NCBI GenBank assembly: GCA_003164045.1
Contig: PLRU01000073.1
Coordinates: forward strand, 143,474 to 207,473
Source of the DNA: Candidatus Lustribacter telmatis
Lineage (GTDB): Bacteria; Vulcanimicrobiota; Vulcanimicrobiia; Vulcanimicrobiales; Vulcanimicrobiaceae
DNA: 64,000 nucleotides
Reading direction: 5' to 3'
The translations under genes and the position numbers were made by a program. The notes beneath the pieces were generated by a model, which was given only the letters and a program-made list of their open reading frames with translations, ran no database searches and was not told the origin of the DNA. Shown one piece after another: positions 24,243 through 33,223 of this stretch (the first letter of the stretch is position 1; each line of letters begins with the position of its first letter).

Positions 24243-25722
24243 GCCCGCGTAACGCAACGTAGATTTGTACGCCGACCACGAGCACCGATACACCGATAAA
24301 CGCCGCACTGATGGGATGCTGGACGAGCACGATCGGATCGCCTTGCGAGAGAAACATCGCACGGCGAAAATTCTCCTCGACCAGCGGCCCCAGCACGTAG
24401 CCGAGCAAAATCGGCGCAACCGGAAATTTCAACGCGACGAACACCGCGCCGATCACGCCGAACACCAGCACTTCGCCGACTTCGAAGAGGCTGTTGTTCG
24501 TGCTGTAGACGCCGACGGCGATGAAGAACAACGCGGCCGGATAGAGATACCGGTACGGCACCTGCAGCACTTTGACCCACAGGCCGATCAGCGGCACGTT
24601 GAGGAGCACGAGCAGCACGTTGCCGATCCAGAAGCTCGCGATCAAGCCCCAGAAGATATCCGCGTGCTGCGTGATCAACGCGGGGCCCGGCTGGATCCCG
24701 TGAATCAGCAGCGCACCGAGTAAGAGCGCCATGACGGGGTCACCCGGAATGCCCAAACTCATCGTCGGAATGAAGTCGACTTGCGTCTTCGAGTGCGATG
24801 ATGCTTCAGGCGCGGCGACGCCCGCAATTTCTCCGTGGCCGAACAACTCCGGATTTTTCGAGATACGCTTCTCGAAGGCGTAGGCGATGAAGGTGGTGAT
24901 CGTGGGGCCGGTGCCGGGCATCGCACCGAAGAGCGTGCCGATCGACGTTCCGCGAACGATCGGCCAGAACGCGCGCTTGAGTTCGGCCCGAGTCGGCAGC
25001 ATGTCGCGCACGCCGATCGACGCGTTGCCGCTGACCTTGAGGCGGTTCACGTTGCGCAGGAATTCGGTGACGCCGAAGAGTCCGAGCGCGAGCGCTACCA
25101 GTTGCACGCCGTCGGCGAGCGTCGTCATTCCGTACGTGAAGCGGCTCACGCCGGTGTTCGGGTCCGTGCCGACCACGCCGAGCAGCATTCCGACGACCGC
25201 CATCGCGACGCCCTTGACGGGCGAGCCGCTCGACATCGTGCCGCCGGCGATCAGGCCCAGCAGCATGATCGAGAACAACTCGGCGGGACCGAACTTGAAC
25301 GCGATCTGCACGAGCAAGGGCGAGGCGAAAATCATGACGATGATACCGACGGACGCGGCAAAGAACGACGCGATCATCGTCACGCCGAGCGCCGTTCCGC
25401 CTTTGCCCTTCAGCGTGAGCGGATAGCCGTCGAGGCACGTCACCGCATGCGGCGGATGGCATGGTAAGTTCAGCAAGATCGCGCCGATCGCGCCGCCGTA
25501 TTGCGAACCGTAGAAAATGCCGGCGAGCATCAAGATCGCGGGCACCGGCGCCATCGCGTACGTGAGCGGCAAGAGGATCGAGATCGCGGAGAGCGGCCCC
25601 ATCCCCGGCAGCACGCCGATCAGGTTGCCGACGAACACGCCGAAGAGCACCCACAGCAGGTTATGCGGTTCGACCGCGACGCCGAAGCCCTGCCACAGCG
25701 CGTGCAGCGATTGCTCGATCAT
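24211..25722 (-). CDS. tctA: Tripartite tricarboxylate transporter, large membrane subunit
   Basis: A 503-residue integral membrane protein of the TctA family. Its conserved loops are LIGVLPGMGPLSAISILLPL and MPGTGPTITTFIAYAFEKRI, both with the Gly/Pro-rich signature repeated in the two halves, and ASSHSKTQVDFIPTMSLGIP near the centre. It transports carboxylates with TctB and a TctC-type binding protein. The ATG at 25722 overlaps the tctB stop. The 3' end overlaps the convergent quinone oxidoreductase gene by 32 bp. The substrate cannot be read from sequence. Confidence 0.94.
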   Translation of the reverse strand: MIEQSLHALWQGFGVAVEPHNLLWVLFGVFVGNLIGVLPGMGPLSAISILLPLTYAMAPVPAILMLAGIFYGSQYGGAIGAILLNLPCHPPHAVTCLDGYPLTLKGKGGTALGVTMIASFFAASVGIIVMIFASPLLVQIAFKFGPAELFSIMLLGLIAGGTMSSGSPVKGVAMAVVGMLLGVVGTDPNTGVSRFTYGMTTLADGVQLVALALGLFGVTEFLRNVNRLKVSGNASIGVRDMLPTRAELKRAFWPIVRGTSIGTLFGAMPGTGPTITTFIAYAFEKRISKNPELFGHGEIAGVAAPEASSHSKTQVDFIPTMSLGIPGDPVMALLLGALLIHGIQPGPALITQHADIFWGLIASFWIGNVLLVLLNVPLIGLWVKVLQVPYRYLYPAALFFIAVGVYSTNNSLFEVGEVLVFGVIGAVFVALKFPVAPILLGYVLGPLVEENFRRAMFLSQGDPIVLVQHPISAAFIGVSVLVVGVQIYVALRGLKGSAAISPT

Positions 25723-26192
25723 CCCCAACCCACCAGCGGCAGGCGAACCTGCAGCAGCCACCAGAACACGACGACGGCCACGATGCACATCGCGACGGCG
25801 AGCACGAACGCGCTGCGCACGGTATTGTCCCGGTCGCCCAGCGCCGAGATGAAGACGATCGCGAACGTCGCCGGCACCAGGCCGCCGTACTTTCCGAGCA
25901 CGACGAACGCAGCAACACCGATAAGGATGCACGCCCACGCGCGCCACTCGGCCGGGGCGGCCACTGCAGTCTCAACTCCGCTACGCTTGCGCACCGCGCC
26001 GATCGCGATCGCGATCCCGAGCAGCGCGAGCAGCACCCCGAGTGCGACCGGGAAGAATCCCGGTCCCATGCGGGTCAGCGAACCGAAGCGATAACCGGCG
26101 CCTTGCCACACCGTGACGGCGCCGATGACGAGCATCAACGAACCGGCGTAATAATCCCGATTGGCCTCGGTGAGAAACGGCCGCGCCTGCAT
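25719..26192 (-). CDS. tctB: Tripartite tricarboxylate transporter, small membrane subunit
   Basis: A 157-residue protein with four predicted membrane segments. The family features are the early MRMGPGFFPV-like stretch (here RMGPGFFPVALGVLLALLG) and the C-terminal VFWWLLQVRLPLVGWG. It is the small partner of TctA, just upstream and overlapping by 4 bp. It follows the TauD-family gene by 4 bp. Confidence 0.9.
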   Translation of the reverse strand: MQARPFLTEANRDYYAGSLMLVIGAVTVWQGAGYRFGSLTRMGPGFFPVALGVLLALLGIAIAIGAVRKRSGVETAVAAPAEWRAWACILIGVAAFVVLGKYGGLVPATFAIVFISALGDRDNTVRSAFVLAVAMCIVAVVVFWWLLQVRLPLVGWG

Positions 26193-26196
26193 ACCC

Positions 26197-27051
26197 TCAG
26201 TCGGTATACGGAGCTTCGAAGGGCACTTCGCCTTCCGTCGTGACGCGATTCATGTCGCGCGTCGCAGTTCCGTAGTCGTGCACCGCGAAGTGCAGCGTGC
26301 TGCGGTTATCCCACATGATCACATCGCCGGGCTGCCAGGTGTGGCGATACGTGCGATCCGGCTGGATCGAATGTTCGAGCAGAAACTGCTGGATCGGATG
26401 GCTCTCGGCCTCCGACATCCCCTCGAAATGCGGGCGCGCGTTGTTCGGCCGCCCGCCGATGAACAGCGCACGGCGGCCGGATTCGCCGTGCGAGCGCACG
26501 ACCGGGTGAAACTGGAACGGTGCTTCCGACGCTGGGCCGGTGCGATACGCAATTTGGCGCGCGCCGGTGTGCTTGAGCCGCATTCCGCGCAGCATCGTTT
26601 TGTAGCGGTCCGAAAGCGTTTCGTAGGCGACGAACTGGTTGGTGAACAGCGTGTCGCCGCCGTATTCCGGAATCGCTTGCGCCGCGAGAATCGAGAACGC
26701 CGTCGGGCGCGGCACGTGGACGTTGTCGGAATGCCAGTTCTCGGTGAAGCCTTTTCCGACGTTCGAAACGCGCAGAATCTCGGGATGCGTCTCGAGCGCC
26801 TCGTGCGCGTTCTTGACGTTGTGGTTGACGCTGCCTTCGGTATGCACGATCGTGCCCAGCCGCTTCGCGAAGGCGATCTGCGGCTCGGGTTCGAGGTGCT
26901 GAGAACGCAACACGACGACGACGTTCTCGACCAGCGCGCGCCGGATGGCCGTGACTTCGGCATCGTCGACGCGACGCAGATCGATGCCGTCGATCTGCAC
27001 GCCGATCGCGCCGGTGAGACGTTTGAGGCGGAGGTCGGAGGTCGTGGCCAT
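26197..27051 (-). CDS. TauD/TfdA-family 2-oxoglutarate dioxygenase
   Basis: A 284-residue Fe(II)/2-oxoglutarate dioxygenase. The iron ligands are H107 and D109 in FTENWHSDNVHVPRPT and a distal His in STLHFAVHDY, with an Arg about eleven residues later for 2-oxoglutarate. The length and the opening TGAIGVQIDGIDL are those of TauD. Family members hydroxylate taurine, alkyl sulfates, 2,4-D and others. Its place between tctC and tctB suggests it acts on the compound imported by TctABC and not on taurine. Substrate not assigned. Confidence 0.88.
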   Translation of the reverse strand: MATTSDLRLKRLTGAIGVQIDGIDLRRVDDAEVTAIRRALVENVVVVLRSQHLEPEPQIAFAKRLGTIVHTEGSVNHNVKNAHEALETHPEILRVSNVGKGFTENWHSDNVHVPRPTAFSILAAQAIPEYGGDTLFTNQFVAYETLSDRYKTMLRGMRLKHTGARQIAYRTGPASEAPFQFHPVVRSHGESGRRALFIGGRPNNARPHFEGMSEAESHPIQQFLLEHSIQPDRTYRHTWQPGDVIMWDNRSTLHFAVHDYGTATRDMNRVTTEGEVPFEAPYTD

Positions 27052-27066
27052 GTGCAGTTGCTCCGC

Positions 27067-28059
27067 TTAATCTTCGGCGACGAAGCCGGTTTGTTTGACG
27101 AGCGTCTGATAGCGCAGCCAATCCGACTTGACGTTCGCGCCGAACGTCTGCGGCGACATCGCGGCGACGAGCGGGTTGGAACCGAGCACCAGCATTTCGT
27201 CGTGGATCTTCTTCGTCAGCACCGCGCGATTCGTCGCGACGTTCGCCGCCGCGATGAGGTCCTTCGGTGTCTTAGCGGCGGAAAAGAAGCCGCTGAAGTT
27301 TTGGATCACGCAGTCTTTGTACGTTTCGGCCATCGTCGGCAGCTTCGGCACGACCGGCGATCGCTCGGCGCCCGAACTCGCGAGAATGCGCATCCGCGGA
27401 TCGTTTAGATACGGCGTCACTTCGGAGAGTGCGGTGATCGTCGATGAGATCTGGCCGCCCAGCGTGTCGACGATCGACGGCGCGCCGCCCTTGTAGTCGA
27501 CCAGCTGGAAGTTGATGCCGGCCGCCTTCGCGAGCAGCACGCCGGTGAAGTGCTGCGATGAGCCGGCCGGGGCCCCGAAAAAATTCACCCGGCTCGGCGT
27601 TGCCTTGCACCAAGCAACGAAGTCGCGCAGCGTCTTCACGTTGGACGGCACGGCCGGACCGATCGAGAGCGCCATCACGCCGCGATGCGTCATTGCAACC
27701 GGATCGAAGTCGGTCAGCGTATCGTAGCGCATGTCCTTGTAGATGTGCGGATAGATCACCATCGGGAACGACGGCGTGTAGAGGAACGTGCTGCCGTCGG
27801 GCTTGCTGTTCTTCACGTATTCCGCCGCGATGCGACCGCCCGCGCCGGCGCGATTCTCGACGATCACGCTGTCGGCATACGTGCCCTGCATCCCCGCCCC
27901 GACGAGGCGTGCGAGCACGTCGGTGCCCCCACCCGGCGGATACCCGACGACGATCGTGAGCAGCTTGACCGAGGTCGCGGCGGCCGCGGGCAATGCGGTA
28001 AGCGCCGGGGCTGCGGCAGCGGCCGCCATCGTGCCTAAGAAACGTCTGCGTGAGTTCAT
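27067..28059 (-). CDS. tctC: TctC/Bug-family periplasmic binding protein
   Basis: A 330-residue exported protein. The signal has twin Arg (NSRRRFLGTMAAAAAAPALT) followed by AAAATSVKLLTIVVGYPPGGGTDVLARLVG, the usual Bug-family opening. VENRAGAGGRIAAEYV and LVDYKGGAPSIVDTLGGQI are the two pyrrole-like carboxylate-binding loops. It should deliver a carboxylate to TctAB. The ATG at 28059 overlaps the dehydrogenase stop. Tat export is possible. Confidence 0.92.
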   Translation of the reverse strand: MNSRRRFLGTMAAAAAAPALTALPAAAATSVKLLTIVVGYPPGGGTDVLARLVGAGMQGTYADSVIVENRAGAGGRIAAEYVKNSKPDGSTFLYTPSFPMVIYPHIYKDMRYDTLTDFDPVAMTHRGVMALSIGPAVPSNVKTLRDFVAWCKATPSRVNFFGAPAGSSQHFTGVLLAKAAGINFQLVDYKGGAPSIVDTLGGQISSTITALSEVTPYLNDPRMRILASSGAERSPVVPKLPTMAETYKDCVIQNFSGFFSAAKTPKDLIAAANVATNRAVLTKKIHDEMLVLGSNPLVAAMSPQTFGANVKSDWLRYQTLVKQTGFVAED

Positions 28060-28994
28060 GCCGGGGTCCTCGCTAGCTCTAGGTTGTCGATCACGCTGGC
28101 CGCAATGCGCTCGATGCTCTTCGGGCTGCCGGCGCCGGCGTAGTGTGGTGAGATGAGGATGTTGGGCGCATGCCAGAGCGGGTCGCCGTCGGGCAACGGC
28201 TCGGGGTCGGTCACGTCGAGTCCGGCCGCGCCAAGTTGGCCCGAAGCGAGTGCTTCGCACAACGCGGCTTGATCGATCACGCCGCCGCGCGCGATGTTTA
28301 CCAGCAACGAGCCGCGCTTGCACGCCGCGAACGCGCGCGCATCGAACAGATGCCGGGTTTGCGGCGTCAGCGCGATCGCGATGGCGACGGCATCCGCCGT
28401 CCCGAGGACCTGGTGCAGTTCGCCGAGCGGATGGAATTCATCGATGAGCGCATCGCTTACGGGCGTGCGCGAAACGGCAACGATGCGCGGTCCGAACGGC
28501 TTCGCGCGCTGCGCGATCTCCTTGCCGATGCGGCCGTAGCCGACGATGGCCAGCGTCGCGCCTTCGAGCGACGACGCGCGCGGCGCCATGCTACGATCCC
28601 ACTTCGCCGCGCTGTTCGTCGCGACGCTCTCCGGCAACCGCCGGCCGATCGCAAGCAGCAGCGCGAGCGCGTGTTCCGCTACGGCCGGCGCAGTTGCACC
28701 GGCCGCCGACGTCACGGCGAGATGTTCGGGAATGCCGGCGGCATCGAGGCCTTCGCGTCCGGCAGTGAGCACATGCAGCCAGCGTACGCGGCTCGGCGCT
28801 GCGAGCGCGGCAACGAGCGTCCGCGCTTGCGCAACGGGCGCGTCGTAGAGCACGAGGCCGTCCGCGGTGGGCAGCGCCGCGAGCACTTCGTCGAGCGTTG
28901 CGGCGACCGTGAGCGCTACGTCGGCACGTACCTCCAGACGCGCGATGATCGCCGCCTTGCCGAGCGCGGCGTTCGTCCAGTACACGATGTTCAT
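28056..28994 (-). CDS. D-2-hydroxyacid dehydrogenase (NAD-dependent)
   Basis: A 312-residue dehydrogenase of the D-isomer-specific family. The NAD site is LAIVGYGRIGKEIAQRA (GxGxxG), with the catalytic Arg in VNIARGGVIDQ, the Glu in DVTDPEPLPDGDPLW and the His in ILISPHYAGAG. It interconverts a 2-hydroxyacid and a 2-oxoacid. In this operon it could act after the enolase-superfamily enzyme or on an imported hydroxyacid. Both ends overlap neighbours by 4 bp. Confidence 0.9.
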   Translation of the reverse strand: MNIVYWTNAALGKAAIIARLEVRADVALTVAATLDEVLAALPTADGLVLYDAPVAQARTLVAALAAPSRVRWLHVLTAGREGLDAAGIPEHLAVTSAAGATAPAVAEHALALLLAIGRRLPESVATNSAAKWDRSMAPRASSLEGATLAIVGYGRIGKEIAQRAKPFGPRIVAVSRTPVSDALIDEFHPLGELHQVLGTADAVAIAIALTPQTRHLFDARAFAACKRGSLLVNIARGGVIDQAALCEALASGQLGAAGLDVTDPEPLPDGDPLWHAPNILISPHYAGAGSPKSIERIAASVIDNLELARTPA

Positions 28995-30175
28995 CCGGGC
29001 ACCGGGTGCGCGCGCAGCGCATCCTCGTCGATATCGCTACCCCAGCCGGGACGGTCGGGCACGACGATCGCGCCGTCTTGCATCATCGGCGGATGCGTGA
29101 GGAATTCGTGCGTCCAGGGCGCTTCGTCGGCACGATACTCCATGATGCGCACGTTTGTGACCGCCGCGCAGAAGTGGGCGCTCATCAGCGTCGCTAAGTC
29201 GCCGGCCGGGTTGTGCGGCGCGATGTGCGTCTCGAACGCTTCGGCAACCGTGGCGATGCGAACAGATTGCCACACGCCGTTCCATACCGGATCGATAATC
29301 GCAATATCGGCGGCGCGCTCGGCCAAAAACGGCCGGTACTGCGCGAGACCGTAAAGCGACTCGAGCGAAGCGATCGGCACGTTTGACTTCTGCCGGATGA
29401 GCGCGAGTGCGCCGGCGTCGGGCGTATCGATTTCGAGCCAATACATGTTCAACGGTTCGAGCCGTCGCGCCAAGCGCAGAAAGCCTTCAGTGCGCTGGCT
29501 GAACCCGACGTCGAGCATCAGTCCGAAATCCGGCCCGACGCCGGCGCGAAACGCTTCGAGTTGCGCGACGATCGCCGAAATCTGGGGTTCGGTGATACTG
29601 CGATCGAGAAAACCGGGCGCGATGCGAAAGCCGCCGCTCATCATCACCGGGCCGCCCGGCTCGAAAAACACGGCATTCGTTTTCAGCGCGGTGAAGCCGA
29701 GATCGACGGCTTCGCGCCCGAGGCGCGTGAAATCGGCGAGTGTCCGCACGGGTTCGTAGCCGAGCGATGCGTAGAACGCGGCATGCCGAACGCGAAAACT
29801 GCCGCAGTGCGTCCAGTACACCGGAACGCTGCGGCGGAATGGGCCGCCGAAGAGCTGATACACGGGCACGCCGAGCGCTTTGCCATGCACGTCGAGACAC
29901 GCATTTTCGATCGCGGCGACTGCCTGGTGTGCGAGACCGCCGGCGGCGAGCCGCGCGGTGGCGAGCAGCGACTCGCTGATCAGTCCTACGTTGCGCGGAT
30001 CCATGCCGGTGGCCGTGCGAGCGAAGCCGGCGATCAGCGGCGCGAGTTCGGCGCCGCCTAGCCCGTCGTAGTATTCCGACCAGCCGGTCAAGCCGTCGTC
30101 GGTCGTCAGCTTGACGTAGCAGGCTGTGCGATAGCCGGCCTCGGCTTGGAGCGTCTCGATGCGGGCGATCTTCAT
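28991..30175 (-). CDS. Mandelate racemase/muconate-lactonizing enzyme superfamily protein
   Basis: A 394-residue enolase-superfamily enzyme. The N-terminal capping domain opens KIARIETLQAEAGYRTACYV. Barrel features include the Lys in GFTALKTNAVFF, Asp in FGLMLDVGF, Glu in NMYWLEIDTPD, Glu in IASLESLYGL, and the His in THIAPHNPAGD, as in MR-group acid-sugar dehydratases. It probably abstracts the alpha proton of a carboxylate, giving dehydration or racemisation. Substrate unknown; the TctABC system beside it fits an acid-sugar or other hydroxy-carboxylate. Confidence 0.88.
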   Translation of the reverse strand: MKIARIETLQAEAGYRTACYVKLTTDDGLTGWSEYYDGLGGAELAPLIAGFARTATGMDPRNVGLISESLLATARLAAGGLAHQAVAAIENACLDVHGKALGVPVYQLFGGPFRRSVPVYWTHCGSFRVRHAAFYASLGYEPVRTLADFTRLGREAVDLGFTALKTNAVFFEPGGPVMMSGGFRIAPGFLDRSITEPQISAIVAQLEAFRAGVGPDFGLMLDVGFSQRTEGFLRLARRLEPLNMYWLEIDTPDAGALALIRQKSNVPIASLESLYGLAQYRPFLAERAADIAIIDPVWNGVWQSVRIATVAEAFETHIAPHNPAGDLATLMSAHFCAAVTNVRIMEYRADEAPWTHEFLTHPPMMQDGAIVVPDRPGWGSDIDEDALRAHPVPG

Positions 30176-31539
30176 GCGAACGTATCCGCCACGTCGTCGA
30201 GCCGCGAATCGAGCGCCGTGCGCACTTCATCGCGCAGCGCATCGCCGGGAAATCGGGAGATCGCTGCTTCAAAAAACGCCATCGCCATCATGCGTTCGGC
30301 GATCCCACGGGTGATCCCGCGGCTCTGCACGTAGAACAGCTCCTCCTCATCGAGTGACCCGATGCTCGTCGCGTGCGAGGCGGAAACGTGATGCGCCGGC
30401 ACCGCCAGTACCGGAGCGGCGTCGAGATACGCGTCGCGCGAAAGGATTAACCCGTCGTCGCGCATCGTCGCGACGCAGCGCGTGGCGTTCGCCCCGAAGC
30501 GGAGCGCACCCGAGAAGCGGCCGCGGCCACGATCGCCGGCCGCACTTCTCACCGTCGCATGCGATTCGGTGCGCGATACCTCGTGATCGGCGTCCACAAT
30601 ACAGTCGACGTGCGCGAAGCCGCGCGCGAAAAAGAACGCATTGGTTTCCGCCGTCGCCTTCGCGCCCGCGAGCTGCGCTCCGCACGCGCTGCGCACGAGT
30701 GCGCCGCCGAGGTCGGCAACGTGCCAGCCGATACTCGCGCCCGCAGCGCAGCGCGCGCGCCGCCGCATGAAGACGCGCGAGCCCTCATCGCTTTGCTGGA
30801 TCGCGACGTAGTCCAAGCGCGCACCCGGCGCGAGGTCGGCCTCTACGATCCCCGCGACGAACGCTTCGGTGCTGCCGATGTGCCGCTCGACGATCGTCGC
30901 GCGCGCTCCCGCGCCTAGCCGAATGACGGTGTGCGGAAACACCGCGCTCGGCGCGCCCGGGCGCGTCATCCAGATCAGTTGCAGCGGCAACTCGACGTTG
31001 ACTCCGTCCGGCACGTCGACGTACGCGCCGCAATTTTGAAACGCCGTTGCGAGTGCCGTGAAGCGATCGGTTTCCGGCGCGACGATGCGTCCGTGCACCG
31101 CGGCAACCCGTTCGCGCGAGCTGCGGCGCGCATCGGCGAGCGAGGTCAATGCGACGCGCGTGTCGCCCGCCGTTTGCAGCGGCTCGAGGTAGGTGCTCCC
31201 CAGGTGCACGAGCCCGCCGGCATTTTCGACCGCTAGCGCGGGCAGGTCGGTTTCACCCTCGCCGCCTGGTATTGCTCGCGGGAGCACCGGAACGCGCACG
31301 CGGCCGCTCGTCCAAACCAGACCCTCGAAGACGAGTTTGGCGTAGTCATGCCGCCACTGCGCCGGCACGGCAATCCGCTCGCGCGCAGCCGCCAGATAGG
31401 CCTGCAATGCCCGTTCGCGCACGGCCGCATCAACGGCGCCGCCGCCGCGTTCGCCGAGATCTTCGAGTTCTTCGATCGCCGCCGCCAGCATCGCGCCGGC
31501 AGGCTGAAAATCGAGCGGTTCGGAGATCGTGCCGGGCAT
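30172..31539 (-). CDS. SufD-like beta-helix protein (SufB/SufD family), orphan
   Basis: A 455-residue protein of the SufB/SufD family. The C-terminal SASHATSIGSLDEEELFYVQ and RGITRGIAERMMAMAFFEA match the SufD signature 'HGATVGQLDEEALFYL.SRGI...A...L..AF'. The central part is repetitive beta sequence, as in the family's helix. It lacks the SufB-type Cys at the site where SufD has His. No sufB, sufC, sufS or sufU is nearby, which is unusual. It overlaps the enolase-superfamily gene by 4 bp and lies 16 bp after the SDR. It may help build or repair a Fe-S or iron site of an enzyme in this pathway. The ATG at 31539 is the most plausible start. Confidence 0.8.
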   Translation of the reverse strand: MPGTISEPLDFQPAGAMLAAAIEELEDLGERGGGAVDAAVRERALQAYLAAARERIAVPAQWRHDYAKLVFEGLVWTSGRVRVPVLPRAIPGGEGETDLPALAVENAGGLVHLGSTYLEPLQTAGDTRVALTSLADARRSSRERVAAVHGRIVAPETDRFTALATAFQNCGAYVDVPDGVNVELPLQLIWMTRPGAPSAVFPHTVIRLGAGARATIVERHIGSTEAFVAGIVEADLAPGARLDYVAIQQSDEGSRVFMRRRARCAAGASIGWHVADLGGALVRSACGAQLAGAKATAETNAFFFARGFAHVDCIVDADHEVSRTESHATVRSAAGDRGRGRFSGALRFGANATRCVATMRDDGLILSRDAYLDAAPVLAVPAHHVSASHATSIGSLDEEELFYVQSRGITRGIAERMMAMAFFEAAISRFPGDALRDEVRTALDSRLDDVADTFA

Positions 31540-31555
31540 TGCATCTCTGTACCGT

Positions 31556-32362
31556 CTACTGGGCGCTCCAGCCTCCGTCGATCGGGATCGCCGTCCCGGT
31601 GATGGAACGCGCGAGATCGCTGCACAGGTACGCGCACAAGGCGCCGACCTCGGCCGGATCGATGAACCGCCCGGTCGGCATCTTTTCAAGAAACGCGCGT
31701 TTGAGCGCATCCTCATCGGAGATGCCGCCGCCGTACGACGTCGCGAGATCCCGCGCTTGGCCCGCGATGAGTTCGGTGTAGACGGCACCCGGGCAGATCG
31801 CGTTCGCCGTGATACCGGCTGCCGCGCCCTCGAGCGCGGTCGCTTTGGTAAAGCCGACTACGCCGTGCTTCGAGGCGATATATGCCGCCTTGAACGACGA
31901 CGCGACGAGGCCATGAACGCTCGCGATGTTGACGATGCGGCCGCGGCCGCGTGCGGCGAGATGCGGCCAGACGGCCTTCGTCAGGTAGAAGACGGAATCG
32001 AGATCGACGCCGCGCACGCGGTCCCAATCGGCTTCCGGGAATTCGGCGATGGGGGCAACGAACTGCACGCCGGCATTATTGACCAGATGATCGATCGCGC
32101 CGAAGTCCGCGACGATGCGCTCGATGCCGGCACGAATCGCAGCGGGCACCGTAACGTCGATCGCATATCCATGGGCTCTCACGCCCGTCTCTTGTGCAAG
32201 TTTCGCAGCGGCGGCCGCCGCCGTGCCGGCATCGAGGTCGCACAGCGCAACATCGGATCCGGCTTGCGCAAGCGCCTCCGCGCAGGCGTACCCGATACCG
32301 CGCGCGGCACCCGTCACGACGCTGATGCGTCCCGCGAGACGCAAGCCCGCCAGCTCGCTCAT
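31556..32362 (-). CDS. Short-chain dehydrogenase, 3-hydroxybutyrate dehydrogenase type
   Basis: A 268-residue SDR. The cofactor loop is VVTGAARGIGYACAEAL, with NNAG in HLVNNAGVQFVAPI, the catalytic Ser in VNIASVHGLVAS, and YIASKHG as the YxxxK motif. The late segment GLVYTELI-like (here GAVYTELIAGQARDLA) and the EKMPTGRFIDPAEVGALCAYL end resemble bacterial D-3-hydroxybutyrate dehydrogenases. It oxidises or reduces a hydroxyacid with NAD(H). The specific substrate in this operon is uncertain. Confidence 0.88.
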   Translation of the reverse strand: MSELAGLRLAGRISVVTGAARGIGYACAEALAQAGSDVALCDLDAGTAAAAAAKLAQETGVRAHGYAIDVTVPAAIRAGIERIVADFGAIDHLVNNAGVQFVAPIAEFPEADWDRVRGVDLDSVFYLTKAVWPHLAARGRGRIVNIASVHGLVASSFKAAYIASKHGVVGFTKATALEGAAAGITANAICPGAVYTELIAGQARDLATSYGGGISDEDALKRAFLEKMPTGRFIDPAEVGALCAYLCSDLARSITGTAIPIDGGWSAQ

Positions 32363-33168
32363 CAAAGGTGTAGGTTGAACCCGGATGCGAGGTAATGCGC
32401 CTTCGCATTGGAGACCGGGTTGAACGTCGTGCCGAGTCCCACATCAAAGGTGAGGTTCCTGCGCAAGCGCTCGTTGACCGCAACGTCGCCATAATTTTGC
32501 GCGGCGCCGTGCCGCACGAGGATGCGCGCGCCGAGGTCGGCCGAAATCTGTGTCCGGGCGCTGGTATCGTAGGCGAGACGCAGAGCCGCGGCCGGATTGA
32601 CGCGCTCGAAGCCGACGTTACTCGACGACGTTCCGGTGGCAATCGCCGAGAGCGTCACCCCCCGCATGAGGTGAAAGCCCGCCGTCATATCGATGACGTA
32701 GCGCGGTTGCGATTCGTTGACGTTGAAACGCGAGCTCGGAGGCACGAGTTCGAAGCCGATTGCCGACGCGAGGCGCGCATCCGCGACGAACGTGTAGTTC
32801 AAGCCGTATCCGAGATGCGTCGTCGGATAGAGACCCAGCCCGTGCAATCCCGATTCCGCCACTTGCGAGGGAGTATCGATCACGGCTTCGAGCCGGTGGA
32901 CGATGCCGGTACGCAAGCGAAAGAGCGGGTACGCCGCGAGCGCCGTGCCGCCCACGCGCGATGCGTTTTGAAAGTAGAGCATCTCGACGAGGAGCGTTCC
33001 GGGCGCGGCCGCACAGGGCGCCTGAATGCCGCTCAAGTCGTCCGTGACGAACGCGGGATTCTCCGTCGTGCATGCGTTGAGCGGCGTTTCCGATGACGCC
33101 GAAGCCGGTACGCGCGCTGCGGAGACGACGACGGCAATAGAAAGAAGCAGCAACACTAAACGGCGCAT
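32362..33168 (-). CDS. Exported protein, possible outer-membrane barrel, unrecognised
   Basis: A 268-residue protein with a clear signal peptide (RRLVLLLLSIAVVVSAA, cleavage near ASA). The mature region has alternating polar/hydrophobic strands such as PRYVIDMTAGFHLM and NLTFDVGLGTTFNPV. It ends in a hydrophobic Leu (FNLHL), a pattern of small outer-membrane beta barrels. Two early Cys (in NACTTENP and IQAPCAAAP) could form a disulfide. No family was recognised. It is the first gene of the tct operon and may be a porin-like entry route; this is inference. Confidence 0.7.
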   Translation of the reverse strand: MRRLVLLLLSIAVVVSAARVPASASSETPLNACTTENPAFVTDDLSGIQAPCAAAPGTLLVEMLYFQNASRVGGTALAAYPLFRLRTGIVHRLEAVIDTPSQVAESGLHGLGLYPTTHLGYGLNYTFVADARLASAIGFELVPPSSRFNVNESQPRYVIDMTAGFHLMRGVTLSAIATGTSSSNVGFERVNPAAALRLAYDTSARTQISADLGARILVRHGAAQNYGDVAVNERLRRNLTFDVGLGTTFNPVSNAKAHYLASGFNLHL

Positions 33169-33223
33169 CGGTGCGAGATTATTTGCAAGCGCAAGCGACG
33201 CGCACCTGTTCCGCCCGTACGGA

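Noticed and set aside
22887..24419. A 510-codon open frame antisense to the quinone oxidoreductase gene
   Set aside because: It is a GC-rich shadow frame: low-complexity Arg/His composition, no motif, fully overlapped by recognised genes.
26197..27051. Calling the dioxygenase taurine dioxygenase TauD
   Set aside because: It lies among carboxylate transport genes without tauABC, and the family covers many substrates.
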